A stretch of DNA of 64,000 nt from an uncultured Acetatifactor sp. (lineage in GTDB: Bacteria > Bacillota > Clostridia > Lachnospirales > Lachnospiraceae), in NCBI GenBank assembly GCA_910586775.1, contig CAJUJN010000011.1, forward strand, positions 18,278 to 82,277, given 5' to 3'. Position 1 is the stretch's first letter; every line of letters starts with the position of its first letter. The notes beneath the pieces were generated by a model, which saw nothing but the letters and a program-made list of their open reading frames with translations, ran no database searches and was not told where the DNA came from. This document shows, piece after piece, positions 27,375 to 36,253 of the stretch. The position numbers and the translations under genes are program-made.

Positions 27375-28034
27375 TTGGAAGAGAAGGAAATATCACAGGC
27401 CGTCATCGGGCGTCTTCCCAGGTACTTCCGATATCTGGGGGAACTGAAGGACCAGGGAGTGGAGCGGATATCTTCTCAGGACTTAAGCGGGCTGATGAAG
27501 GTAACGGCATCTCAGATCCGGCAGGATTTCAATAATTTCGGCGGCTTTGGACAGCAGGGGTACGGCTATAACGTAGAGTATCTGTATAATGAAATCGGCA
27601 AAATCCTTGGTTTGGACAGAGAGCATAATTTTATCATAGTAGGTGCCGGAAATCTGGGCCGTGCTCTGGGGAATTACCTGAATTTTGAGAGGCGGGGGTT
27701 CATTTTCCGGGGGATGTTCGATTACAATCCGGAACTGGTAGGGATGAAGGTCCGGGGAGTCAGCGTGATGCCGATGGAGGAGATGGAACGGTTTGTCAGA
27801 GAAAATGATATCGATATTGCGGTTTTGACCATACCAAAAACCGGAGCGGTTTCGGTAGCGGAGAAATTGGTACAGACAGGGATTCGCGCTATCTGGAATT
27901 TCGCTCATGTGGACCTGAATGTTCCGGAGGGAATTCAGGTGGAAAATGTCCATCTGTCAGACAGCCTTATGAAGTTGTCCTACAATATCCGAAAGGGACA
28001 GGGTTCGGAGGATGACGGGGAAGGCGGGACGTAG
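27375..28034 (+). CDS. rex: Redox-sensing transcriptional repressor Rex
   Basis: 219 residues from TTG 27375, chosen because GGAGG ends 8 bases upstream and the product then begins MEEKEISQAV as usual for the family; ATG 27360 (224 residues) is the alternative. The N-terminal winged helix is in VIGRLPRYFRYLGEL and VTASQIRQDFNNFGGFGQQGYGY. The Rossmann NAD(H) site is IIVGAGNLGRALGNYL, and IWNFAHVDLNVPEG is the conserved C-terminal stretch. Rex represses fermentation and NADH-reoxidation genes when NAD+ is high and is released by NADH. It has its own promoter. Confidence 0.93.
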   Translation: MEEKEISQAVIGRLPRYFRYLGELKDQGVERISSQDLSGLMKVTASQIRQDFNNFGGFGQQGYGYNVEYLYNEIGKILGLDREHNFIIVGAGNLGRALGNYLNFERRGFIFRGMFDYNPELVGMKVRGVSVMPMEEMERFVRENDIDIAVLTIPKTGAVSVAEKLVQTGIRAIWNFAHVDLNVPEGIQVENVHLSDSLMKLSYNIRKGQGSEDDGEGGT

Positions 28035-28164
28035 AAATCACGATTCCCAACAGGATACAGGGATTGAAGCGTTCCCTGCAGAAAGATAAAATCAGGCTGT
28101 CGGATACTGTCAACAGGCAGACAAATCCGGCGGCAGCGGTAAATTTGACGGGAGGCGTACATAC

Positions 28165-28800
28165 ATGAGCAGGCTGGACGGAAATCAGCGGGATTCCTTT
28201 TCGAAGGCGTTGGAAGGGAAGAAGATTCCCATTCTTACATTGGATAATAAGTGGTACCATCTTTTCACGGAGGAAAAGCGGCAGGAAGTTACCGAGCTGG
28301 AGCATCAGCTGAATACTCTTTTAAAGCAGCAGGGCAAACTTAACAATGAGATTAAGGATATCAAGAGATTAAAAAAGAAACTGATGGGAGAGATTGTCTC
28401 TCTGGTGGATGAGGCAGGCCAGGAAGAGGAATCGGAAAATGCCCGTAAAATCGAGCAGAGCAAAATGAAGGTAGAGGAGTGCAACGAACTGTTGGAGAGC
28501 CGCCAGGATGAGCTACTGGATCTGCCGAAGCAGATTGAGCAGGCGAATTTTCAGCTGATGCTGGCCACCATGGACTGCTGTTACGATACCATGAAGGAAA
28601 ATGCGGAAGAAATTCAGGACATCGCCCAGTGGGTATCGGAAATCCGCGTGGAACTGAAGAAAAAGCTGGTCAGGAAGCAGGAAATGGAGCAGCGCAACCA
28701 TGCGATTTATTCGTATATGCATGACGTGTTCGGGGCGGAGGTCATCGACATATTTGACCTGCAGTACAATCCCGATGAGCAGCCCCCGACTGCTCCGTAA
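28165..28800 (+). CDS. Coiled-coil cytoplasmic protein of unknown function
   Basis: 211 residues with GGGAGG upstream of the ATG. No signal peptide or membrane helix. After a ~40-residue head (KIPILTLDNKWYHLFTEE), residues ~40-175 are almost wholly helical with heptad-like spacing and dense Lys/Glu. The tail reads VIDIFDLQYNPDEQPP. I do not recognise a characterised family. It lies between rex and the NAD(P)HX repair gene, so a loose link to redox metabolism is possible but unsupported. Confidence 0.75.
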   Translation: MSRLDGNQRDSFSKALEGKKIPILTLDNKWYHLFTEEKRQEVTELEHQLNTLLKQQGKLNNEIKDIKRLKKKLMGEIVSLVDEAGQEEESENARKIEQSKMKVEECNELLESRQDELLDLPKQIEQANFQLMLATMDCCYDTMKENAEEIQDIAQWVSEIRVELKKKLVRKQEMEQRNHAIYSYMHDVFGAEVIDIFDLQYNPDEQPPTAP

Positions 28801-28970
28801 GAGAATCCGGCCCGGGGGAACGCTGTTGTTCAGTGAATCGTTAAAGGAGTGTTAAAGGAAGCATAAATAGAGAATAAGTTGACGATATTCCAGGTATGTG
28901 AGAGCCGGATGGCTTTCAGCATGACAGCATAACACCGTGCGCCGTACAGAAGACGGCAGGAGCGTACAAA

Positions 28971-30452
28971 ATGAAATATTTGGTGTCTGCGTCCGAGATG
29001 AGGCGCTATGATAACAATACAATAGAAAGAATCGGGATTCCGGCATGTGTTCTTATGGAGAGGGCAGCACTTGCGGCAGCAGAAGCGGCGGAAGCATATT
29101 GTGCCGGGGCGGAAGGCAGAAAATCCGCGCTCATCATGGCCGGAATGGGCAATAACGGAGGGGACGGGCTGGCGGCCGCCAGGCTCCTTTCCGAAAAAGG
29201 ATACCGGGTGGAGGTCTGGTGCGTGGGAAACTGCGGGAGGGCTTCCGAACAGTGGAAGCAGCAGAGGGCAATCCTGGAAAACTATCCTGTGGAATTTGCG
29301 AAAAGGCCTGTGAGGGCAGAGTATACGGTTCTGCTGGATGCCCTGTTCGGCGTGGGGCTCTCCAGGGAAGTCTCAGGGGAATATGAAGAGGCTGTGCGTA
29401 TTTTTAACGGCCTGGAAGGCCGGAAGATTGCCCTGGACCTGCCCAGCGGGATTGATTCCGATACGGGGAAAGTCTGGGGATGTGCAGTAAAGGCCGATGA
29501 TACGGTTACGTTCGGATTCTGCAAGAAGGGACTGATGATGTATCCGGGATACGGATATGCAGGGAGGATTGTCACGGCTGAAATCGGGATTTCCGAGAGG
29601 AGTTTTTACGGGGAAGTGCCCGATATGTACGCATATGATGAGGAGCCGATATCCCTGATGCCGAAACGCGACAGCGGCGGAAATAAGGGAACTTTCGGAA
29701 AGGTGCTTCTTGTGGCGGGAAGCATGAACATGGCTGGGGCGGCAGTGCTGGCGGCAAGGGCGGCTTACCGGGCCGGGGCAGGCATGGTGAAGGTGCTGTC
29801 CGCGGAGGAAAACAGAAGCATTATACAGCAGGCGGTTCCGGAGGCGCTTTTCGGCACATGGGGGCTTCTGGCGGAGAGCATGGAATGGGCGGACGTCATT
29901 GCCATAGGTCCAGGCCTGGGTAAAAGGGATGCAGCGCGGCAATGTCTGGAACTGGTAATCAGGGAAAGCCAAAAGCCGCTGTTGGTGGATGCTGACGGAT
30001 TGAATCTTCTTGCGGAGGACGCTGTTCTGAGGGATGTACTGGCGGGACAGGGAGCGGCAGGCAGACAGGTCATAGTGACTCCGCATGTGGGAGAACTGGC
30101 AAGGCTTACCGGAAAAACGGCTGCCGTATGTAAAGAAGATTTACCGGGAACCGGCAGAGGTCTGGCGGAAACGATTCACGGGGTGGTGGCGGCGAAAGAT
30201 GCCAGGACATTCATCTGTAAAGAGGAACATGCCGTCTGCATGAATCTGAGCGGTAACTGCGGCATGGCCACGGCCGGAAGCGGGGATGTGCTGGCAGGCA
30301 TCATCGCGGGACTGCTGGCTCAGGGAATGGAAGCCTTTGATGCGGCGGCTGTGGGAGCGTATGTCCATGGGCTGGCCGGGGACAGGGTGTCGCGGGAGAA
30401 AGGAAAATATGCCTGTATGGCATGGGATATAGTGGAAGCGGCAGGATGCTGA
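28971..30452 (+). CDS. nnr: Bifunctional NAD(P)HX epimerase / ADP-dependent NAD(P)HX dehydratase
   Basis: 493 residues with AGGAG upstream. Residues ~1-215 are the YjeF_N epimerase domain: IPACVLMERAALAAAEA, AGMGNNGGDGLAAARLL and VLLDALFGVGLSREV. Residues ~225-493 are the ribokinase-like dehydratase domain: GTFGKVLLVAGSMNMAGA, IAIGPGLG, VDADGLNLLA and the GSGDVLAGIIAGLLAQG anion hole. The enzyme repairs hydrated NADH and NADPH. The order alr/acpS seen in other Firmicutes is not kept here. A MazF gene follows on the same strand, as in many Firmicute neighbourhoods. Confidence 0.95.
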   Translation: MKYLVSASEMRRYDNNTIERIGIPACVLMERAALAAAEAAEAYCAGAEGRKSALIMAGMGNNGGDGLAAARLLSEKGYRVEVWCVGNCGRASEQWKQQRAILENYPVEFAKRPVRAEYTVLLDALFGVGLSREVSGEYEEAVRIFNGLEGRKIALDLPSGIDSDTGKVWGCAVKADDTVTFGFCKKGLMMYPGYGYAGRIVTAEIGISERSFYGEVPDMYAYDEEPISLMPKRDSGGNKGTFGKVLLVAGSMNMAGAAVLAARAAYRAGAGMVKVLSAEENRSIIQQAVPEALFGTWGLLAESMEWADVIAIGPGLGKRDAARQCLELVIRESQKPLLVDADGLNLLAEDAVLRDVLAGQGAAGRQVIVTPHVGELARLTGKTAAVCKEDLPGTGRGLAETIHGVVAAKDARTFICKEEHAVCMNLSGNCGMATAGSGDVLAGIIAGLLAQGMEAFDAAAVGAYVHGLAGDRVSREKGKYACMAWDIVEAAGC

Positions 30453-30545
30453 GGCCTTCGGCCGGATGATTTTGCTTCGGATGAAATAGCCATATTACAG
30501 ACAACCGAGTATGGCACATTTCTGAAATTCATTCATATAATATGT

Positions 30546-30635
30546 TTATCGGAAGCAATCTCTTCGCTTCCGATAAAAGGCGTGACCTTTGCGCCGCATT
30601 CAGCTACAGGAAGCTGCATTTGCTTCCTATAGCTG
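30546..30635. repeat. Two consecutive stem-loops upstream of mazF
   Basis: The first is a perfect 11-base stem (TTATCGGAAGC at 30546-30556, GCTTCCGATAA at 30566-30576). The second (CAGCTACAGGAAGC from 30601, GCTTCCTATAGCTG to 30634) has one mismatch. Both share the GGAAGC/GCTTCC core, and neither is followed by a T-run, so they are not ordinary terminators. They may be leader structure or a palindromic intergenic repeat. Confidence 0.55.
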
Positions 30636-30770
30636 ATAAGGAGCCTTTTGAGAGGTTCATGCCTGTCCCACATTTCCGGCGGAAAATAGGGGTCACAAGT
30701 GAATAACTCCCTCAAAACTGGTAAAACTATCCTACAAATAACATTTTTGTGGAATGGATTTGGAGGCAAA

Positions 30771-31112
30771 ATGAGAAGAGGAGATGTATATTATGCGGAT
30801 CTCAGACCGGTGGTCGGGTCGGAACAGGGCGGTATCAGGCCGGTGCTGATCATTCAGAACGATGTTGGCAACAAGCACAGCCCTACGGTCATATGCGCCG
30901 CAATTACTTCCAAGATGAACAAGGCGAAGCTGCCTACGCATATTGAATTAAATGCCACACTGTATGATATGGATAAAGATTCCGTGGTTCTGCTGGAGCA
31001 GCTTCGGACGATTGATAAAAAGCGTCTGAAAGATAAAGTGTGCCATCTGGACGGGGACATCATGCGGCGGGTAAACAGGGCATTGATGGTCAGCCTGGAG
31101 CTGGATACATAA
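30771..31112 (+). CDS. mazF: MazF/EndoA-type endoribonuclease toxin
   Basis: 113 residues from ATG 30771, with GGAGG 5-6 bases upstream. The PemK/MazF beta-barrel is clear: MRRGDVYYADLRPVVGSEQGGIRPVLIIQND, then NKHSPTVICAAITSK and the conserved LLEQLRTIDKKRL. The catalytic Arg (GGIRP) and Thr (SPTVI) are present, so the RNase is probably active. No MazE-like antitoxin is directly upstream; the gap since nnr is 318 bases with hairpins. In this group the antitoxin may be elsewhere, or too diverged to recognise. Confidence 0.92.
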   Translation: MRRGDVYYADLRPVVGSEQGGIRPVLIIQNDVGNKHSPTVICAAITSKMNKAKLPTHIELNATLYDMDKDSVVLLEQLRTIDKKRLKDKVCHLDGDIMRRVNRALMVSLELDT

Positions 31113-31124
31113 TTCAGCCTCTTC

Positions 31125-31153
31125 TTGACGAACGGAACGGGAAATGGTATATT
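31125..31153 (+). promoter_or_regulatory. Sigma-A promoter before the CBS-domain gene
   Basis: TTGACG at 31125-31130, a 17-base spacer, then TATATT at 31148-31153. It lies just after the mazF stop and 70 bases before the next start codon. Confidence 0.7.
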
Positions 31154-31222
31154 TATGTAGTATTTCAGGGACAATGTCCCCTGAGGAAACAATAAGAAAG
31201 GAATTTGGAGGAAAGGAACGAA

Positions 31223-32602
31223 ATGGACGACGACGGGCCTACTGCCAGTATTATCTGTTTTGCAGCATTGCTTTTGATCGACATGTTTTTCTATGGTTTT
31301 GGAGCGGCTATAACAGCTCTGAACGAGAAAGAGGTGGAAAGGAGGGCCGAGGAGGAAAAGGACAGGAAGTCGATCAGGCTGAGGAAGATCATCAGCAATC
31401 CTGCAGAATACGAAGATACCGTGCAGCTGATCACGATTCTGATCAATATCGTGATCGGGGCGGTGCATCTGGGACTATTGCTGCGGAATCTGTCCGGAGG
31501 GCTGCAGTTTGTGGCAAAGCATCAGCTGAAGCTGGATACAGTACCGGCGGAAGCCATAGTGGTACTGGCAGCAATATTTTCCGCGCTGTTGCTTTTATAC
31601 ATAACCCTTACCCTGGGAGTCCTGCTTCCCAAGACGGTTGCGTCCAGAGCGCCTGAAAAATGGGCGTATCTCTGTATTACTCCGGTTTATTTTCTGATGA
31701 AGGCGCTGATGCCCTTTACGGGGCTGGTCAGGATTACCACAAAAGGAATTCTGAGAATATTCGGCATTCACGGGAATGCGGGAGAGGCGGACGTGACGGA
31801 GGAAGAGATTATTAATATGGTCAATGAAGGCCATGAACTGGGAGTCATCCAGGCCAGTGAGGCGGAGATGATTTCCAATATCTTTGAGCTCGGAGATAAG
31901 GAAGCCCAGGATATCATGACAAACCGGAAGAGCATCGTTGCGATTGATGCGGATATGAGCCTGCAGGATGCCATTACCTTTATGATGGAGGGGAATAACA
32001 GCAGATATCCTGTTTATGAGGAAAATATCGACCATATCATAGGCATTTTGCATCTGAAGGATGCCCTGCGCTATCATGCGGATGCGGGTAACTTCAGTAC
32101 ACCTCTCAAGAACCTGGAGGGTCTGATGCGGGAGCCTGTGTTCATTCCGCAGACCAGGAAGATAGATGAGCTGTTTCGCGAGATGCAGGCCGGGAAGCAG
32201 CAGATGGTTGTGGTTATAGATGAGTACGGGCAGACGGACGGACTTGTGGCGATGGAAGATATTCTGGAGGAAATCGTCGGCAATATTCTGGACGAGTATG
32301 ATGAGATCAGCGAGCACATAGAGGAGAAAGGCAATGACGAATATGTCATGGAGGGCATGACACCTCTGGAAGAACTGGAAGAACGTTTCGGGATTTCCTT
32401 TGAGGATGAGGAATTCGAGACACTGAACGGATTCCTGATTTCCAGACTGGACAGGATACCGGAGCCGGACGAACAGTTTAATGTAGATTACTGCGGTTAT
32501 AATTTTAAGATATTGTCGGTTGAAAATAAGATGATTACGAGCGTACTGGTGACGAAACTGCCGGAAACGGATTCGGCACTTGAATGTGAAGAGAAAAAGT
32601 GA
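31223..32602 (+). CDS. CNNM/CorC-type membrane protein with CBS pair (DUF21, HlyC/CorC)
   Basis: 459 residues from ATG 31223, with GGAGG upstream. Residues ~1-180 form a DUF21 domain with about four membrane helices. A CBS pair follows at ~200-325 (MTNRKSIVAIDADMSLQDAI, NSRYPVYEENIDHIIGILHLKD, VVIDEYGQTDGLVAMEDILEEIVG). The C-terminal transporter-associated domain ends in SVLVTKL. Homologues are linked to Mg2+ efflux or its control. The hemolysin name is historical. The gene has its own promoter, and the yebC start is 72 bases downstream. Confidence 0.9.
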   Translation: MDDDGPTASIICFAALLLIDMFFYGFGAAITALNEKEVERRAEEEKDRKSIRLRKIISNPAEYEDTVQLITILINIVIGAVHLGLLLRNLSGGLQFVAKHQLKLDTVPAEAIVVLAAIFSALLLLYITLTLGVLLPKTVASRAPEKWAYLCITPVYFLMKALMPFTGLVRITTKGILRIFGIHGNAGEADVTEEEIINMVNEGHELGVIQASEAEMISNIFELGDKEAQDIMTNRKSIVAIDADMSLQDAITFMMEGNNSRYPVYEENIDHIIGILHLKDALRYHADAGNFSTPLKNLEGLMREPVFIPQTRKIDELFREMQAGKQQMVVVIDEYGQTDGLVAMEDILEEIVGNILDEYDEISEHIEEKGNDEYVMEGMTPLEELEERFGISFEDEEFETLNGFLISRLDRIPEPDEQFNVDYCGYNFKILSVENKMITSVLVTKLPETDSALECEEKK

Positions 32603-32674
32603 TATGATAAAGCCCGGCTGGTTAATATAAAATGAAAAGATTACAGAAAAACAGAGAGAAAGAGGAGAAAATGT

Positions 32675-33406
32675 ATGTCAGGACATTCAAAATTTGCCAA
32701 TATTAAACATAAAAAGGAAAAAAACGATGCGGCGAAGGGCAAAATCTTTACGATTATAGGAAGGGAAATTGCCGTGGCAGTAAAGGAAGGCGGTCCCGAT
32801 CCGAATAATAACTTCAAGCTTGCAACCGTTGTCGCCAAGGCGAAGGCCAATAACATGCCCAACGACACCATTGAGAGAGGCATCAAGAAGGCTGCCGGGG
32901 ATGTAGGCAATGTAAATTATGAGTATGTGACTTACGAGGGATACGGTCCCAACGGAATCGCAATCATTGTGGATGCGCTTACGGATAATAAGAACCGCAC
33001 GGCGGCGAATGTGAGAAGCGCATTTACGAAGGGACAGGGAAATGTGGGGACTCCCGGCTGCGTCTCATTTATGTTCGATAAAAAAGGACAGATTATCATT
33101 GACAGGGAAGAATGCGACATGGAAGCGGATGACCTGATGATGACGGCGTTGGATGCGGGAGCAGAAGATTTTAACGAAGAAGAGGACAACTATGAGATAC
33201 TGACGGACCCTGATAATTTCGAGGAGGTCCGCAAAGCCCTGGAGGATGCGGGAATTCCCATGATGAGCGCGGAAGTTACCATGATTCCGCAGAATTATGT
33301 GGAACTGACCGATGAGACTGCGATCAAGAATCTTCAGAAGACGCTGGATCTGTTGGATGACGATGACGATGTTCAGGCAGTATACCATAACTGGGATGAA
33401 GAGTAA
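32675..33406 (+). CDS. yebC: YebC/PmpR (TACO1) family DNA-binding or translation factor
   Basis: 243 residues with AGAGGAG upstream. It has the family start MSGHSKFANIKHKKEKNDAAKGKIFT, where Ser-Lys-Phe-Ala replaces the usual KWA(T/N)I, then GGPDPNNNFKL and the acidic C-terminal half ending DDDDVQAVYHNWD. The family was described as transcription regulators. Newer work links members to ribosome progress through difficult sequences. It is closely followed by a glycosyltransferase gene (20 bases). Confidence 0.93.
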   Translation: MSGHSKFANIKHKKEKNDAAKGKIFTIIGREIAVAVKEGGPDPNNNFKLATVVAKAKANNMPNDTIERGIKKAAGDVGNVNYEYVTYEGYGPNGIAIIVDALTDNKNRTAANVRSAFTKGQGNVGTPGCVSFMFDKKGQIIIDREECDMEADDLMMTALDAGAEDFNEEEDNYEILTDPDNFEEVRKALEDAGIPMMSAEVTMIPQNYVELTDETAIKNLQKTLDLLDDDDDVQAVYHNWDEE

Positions 33407-33426
33407 GAAGCAGAGAGGAATTTTAT

Positions 33427-34467
33427 ATGGACAGATTGGCGATCGTGGTTCCCTGTTATAATGAGGAGGAAGTATTGAAGCTTGCCTCGGAGGCTCTCCG
33501 CAGAGTGTTGGACGGACTGGTTCAGAAGGGCAAGATAGCCGGGGACAGTTTCATCCTGTTTGTGAATGACGGCAGCAAAGACCGTACCTGGGAACTGATT
33601 GAGGAGGAGCACGGGACTTATCCCGGACAGGTGAGCGGTGTCAAGCTGGCGGGCAATGTGGGGCATCAGTTTGCCCTGACGGCCGGATTGATCACTGCCA
33701 TGGAGCGGAGCGACGTAACCATTTCCATTGACGCCGACCTGCAGGACGATGTGGATGTCATCGAGGAAATGATCGACAAATTTCACGCGGGGAACGACAT
33801 TGTGTACGGTGTCAGGAAGGAACGGAAGACAGATACTTTCTTTAAACGTACCACGGCCCAGGGCTTCTATAAGATGATGGGGCTGATGGGAGTAAAGACC
33901 GTATATAATCATGCGGATTTCCGTCTGATGTCCAGACGGGCGGTGGAGGAATTTTCCAAATATAAGGAGACCAATCTGTTTCTGCGGGGCATGATGCCGT
34001 TGATTGGGTACCAGACAGACTGCGTCTACTATGACCGGAAGGAGCGTGCGGCGGGAGAGTCCAAATATCCGCTGAAAAAGATGCTGGCGTTGGCTTTTAA
34101 CGGGATTTCTTCTTTCAGCGTAAAGCCCATCAGCATGATACTGGGGATAGGGCTCTTTATCATTATCGTTTCTCTGCTTGCATTGGCCTATGCTTTGATT
34201 TCCTATTGTACAGGCCATGTAGTGCCGGGGTGGACTTCGCTGATCCTGTCTATCTGGTTCCTGGGCGGACTGCAGCTGCTTGCTATCGGCATGGTAGGGC
34301 AGTATATCGGAAAGATTTACATTGAGGTCAAGCAGAGACCCCGTTATAATATTGAGAAAGTTCTCTGCAATGCGGAACCGTTTTCAGATGAAGAGAAAAA
34401 GGAATCTGAAGGAAACAGATTCCTAAGCAGGATACAGGAAGAGAGCCAGGGAAAACGGGAAGGCTGA
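33427..34467 (+). CDS. GtrB/DPM1-like polyprenyl-phosphate glycosyltransferase
   Basis: 346 residues. The GT2 domain starts at the N terminus (LAIVVPCYNEEEVL, VNDGSKDRTW) with the metal site SIDADLQDDVD and downstream FRLMSRRAVEEF. Two membrane helices follow at about residues 235-300 (SMILGIGLFIIIVSLLALAYAL; LSIWFLGGLQLLAIGMVGQYIGKIY). Such proteins load a sugar onto undecaprenyl phosphate. The next gene, 1 base away, is a multi-helix GT-C-like protein that could use the product outside the cell. Together they look like a two-part envelope glycosylation system. Confidence 0.9.
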   Translation: MDRLAIVVPCYNEEEVLKLASEALRRVLDGLVQKGKIAGDSFILFVNDGSKDRTWELIEEEHGTYPGQVSGVKLAGNVGHQFALTAGLITAMERSDVTISIDADLQDDVDVIEEMIDKFHAGNDIVYGVRKERKTDTFFKRTTAQGFYKMMGLMGVKTVYNHADFRLMSRRAVEEFSKYKETNLFLRGMMPLIGYQTDCVYYDRKERAAGESKYPLKKMLALAFNGISSFSVKPISMILGIGLFIIIVSLLALAYALISYCTGHVVPGWTSLILSIWFLGGLQLLAIGMVGQYIGKIYIEVKQRPRYNIEKVLCNAEPFSDEEKKESEGNRFLSRIQEESQGKREG

Positions 34468-34468
34468 C

Positions 34469-36001
34469 ATGAGTTGGAAGAAGAATGCATTTAGTTATCT
34501 GACGTGGATTGTATATACGCTTATCACCGGAACTGCCCTGGTCAGCCTGGGCAGTACGTTTTGTGTGGAAGCAGGATTTGCCGCCTGGTGGGGAATTCTG
34601 GCATCTGTCCTGTATATGGGAATTGCAGGAGGAATTACTTTCCTGTTGTACAAGGGGGGCGGGGCGTGTCTGATATTTGCGAAAAGGAACCGGGCGGTGT
34701 TTCTGGTGTTGGAGTCAATCCTGGTGGCGGGCTTTTTTGCCCTGGGATGTTTTCTGAGAGTGCAGAATATCGGTGAGGCGGAAACGGCTTCTGTGTATTA
34801 TGAGATGGCAGAGGTTGTTTCCGGACAAGGCATTCCTCAGATGGTGCATGGAGCGGCTTATTTTTATGTCAGGTTGCTGCATACGTTTTTGCTTCTTCTG
34901 GGAAATCAGGTTGTGGCGGGAATATGGCTGCAGATATGGCTGCAGCTTGCGGCATTGTCGGTGCTGTATTTTGTCATGAGAAAGCTTTCCGGCGCGGTAT
35001 CCGGGATTGTTATTTTTGGTTTTTGTATGTGCGCGCCGTATATACGGCAGAGTGCGTTAGTTCTTTCACCGGGAATGCTGTACTTTCTGTTTCTGGGAAT
35101 TGCAGCCGGGCTGACAGTCGGGATTTGCGGGAGCAGGATGCGCTTTCCGGCGTTTGCTTTTGCGGGTGTCCTGGCGGCGCTTTGTTGTTATATTGATATA
35201 GGCGGAGGACTGTTGCTGATTCTGGCCGCTGCGCTTGCTTTTTCTCAGCAGGGGGGCGATGCGGGGAAAAGACTGGCAGCCGTGGGAATCTGTGTTTTGG
35301 CGGCTTTGTTGGGATTTTTGATCTTTATCTGGGCAGATGCCTTTATGAGCGGGAAAGATTTCTGGAGAGTGGCCGGCGCATGGCTTGATCTGTATCGGCC
35401 CAAAGGCTTTCAGCTACCGTTTACCATAGGTCCCACCAGCTCCGGCTGGGAGAGTTTCGGATTGTTCGGGCTGATGGCATTTGGTGTTTTCAGCTTTTGG
35501 TGTGACAGGAAGCGGGAGTATCATTCGGTTTACGTGGTGGCGGCCTGTGTTATTATGCTTGCATCCTGCTTTGGAATCTATACAGAGGAGATGCCCGGCT
35601 ATTTTTCTTTGTATCTGATGTTTGTCGTTCTGGCAGGAGTCGGGCTGAAACCGTGCGTTTGCAGCAATGCTCTGCCTGACACACTGTCAGGTATTGTCGG
35701 GGAAGAGGCTGGGGGGATAACAGAAGAATTCTGTCCGGGCGGGGAGAACGGACTGAGTGTGCAAATGCAGCAGGATGAAGAGAGTGGGCTGAATGCGCAG
35801 ATGCAGCAGGATGAAGAGAACCGGGAAAGAGATGAGCCTGCAGAGGACGCGGCAAAAGAAGAGAAGAAAGTCCGGTATCTGGACAATCCCCTGCCCTTGC
35901 CGAAAAAACATGTAAAGCGGGTGATGGATTATTCCATAAATGTTTCGTGTGACGATGATTTTGATTACCCGATTAAGGAAAACGATGATTTTGATATGTA
36001 A
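34469..36001 (+). CDS. Polytopic GT-C-like membrane protein, probable lipid-sugar-dependent glycosyltransferase
   Basis: 510 residues with about ten hydrophobic helices in the first ~390. The first loop has LRVQNIGEAETAS, placed like the acidic active-site loop of GT39/ArnT-like enzymes. The C-terminal ~130 residues are cytosolic and acidic with a short duplication (LSVQMQQDEESG, LNAQMQQDEENR), then LDNPLPLPKKHVKRVMDYS and a tail ending DDFDM. No exact family is certain. The 1-base spacing to the GtrB-like gene makes it the likely partner that moves the sugar to an exported acceptor. Confidence 0.72.
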   Translation: MSWKKNAFSYLTWIVYTLITGTALVSLGSTFCVEAGFAAWWGILASVLYMGIAGGITFLLYKGGGACLIFAKRNRAVFLVLESILVAGFFALGCFLRVQNIGEAETASVYYEMAEVVSGQGIPQMVHGAAYFYVRLLHTFLLLLGNQVVAGIWLQIWLQLAALSVLYFVMRKLSGAVSGIVIFGFCMCAPYIRQSALVLSPGMLYFLFLGIAAGLTVGICGSRMRFPAFAFAGVLAALCCYIDIGGGLLLILAAALAFSQQGGDAGKRLAAVGICVLAALLGFLIFIWADAFMSGKDFWRVAGAWLDLYRPKGFQLPFTIGPTSSGWESFGLFGLMAFGVFSFWCDRKREYHSVYVVAACVIMLASCFGIYTEEMPGYFSLYLMFVVLAGVGLKPCVCSNALPDTLSGIVGEEAGGITEEFCPGGENGLSVQMQQDEESGLNAQMQQDEENRERDEPAEDAAKEEKKVRYLDNPLPLPKKHVKRVMDYSINVSCDDDFDYPIKENDDFDM

Positions 36002-36032
36002 CAGGTGTAAAAAGAGAATTTTGGGTTATGCT

Positions 36033-36074
36033 ATCAGGGAGCGCAGATGCGGAAAACGCAGAGCGTTCCCTGAT
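36033..36074 (+). terminator. Possible weak terminator after the GT-C gene
   Basis: ATCAGGGAGCGC pairs with GCGTTCCCTGAT (one mismatch) over an 18-base loop, starting about 30 bases after the stop. No clear T-run follows, so termination would be weak. A 65-codon frame across this spot lacks a ribosome site. Confidence 0.35.
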
Positions 36075-36253
36075 TCATTACGGTGAAAACACCAATCCTG
36101 ACCAGAAAATCCGCGCAGTCGAAATGAATTTCCGTGCTCAATTCTTGATCATGGAGTGCTTATCTGCATTCTTTGATATGCAAGACGGCAAGTCCGGAAT
36201 CCTGCCTGCGGAAACGGCGGGATAATTGAGATATGGACAAAAAGGAGAATCGT

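Noticed and set aside
33373..34218. 281-codon minus-strand frame
   Set aside because: Opposite the intact GtrB-like gene, with unusual His/Gln composition and no start signal.
36028..36225. 65-codon frame between the GT-C gene and tepA
   Set aside because: No ribosome site, no known motif, and it spans a stem-loop.
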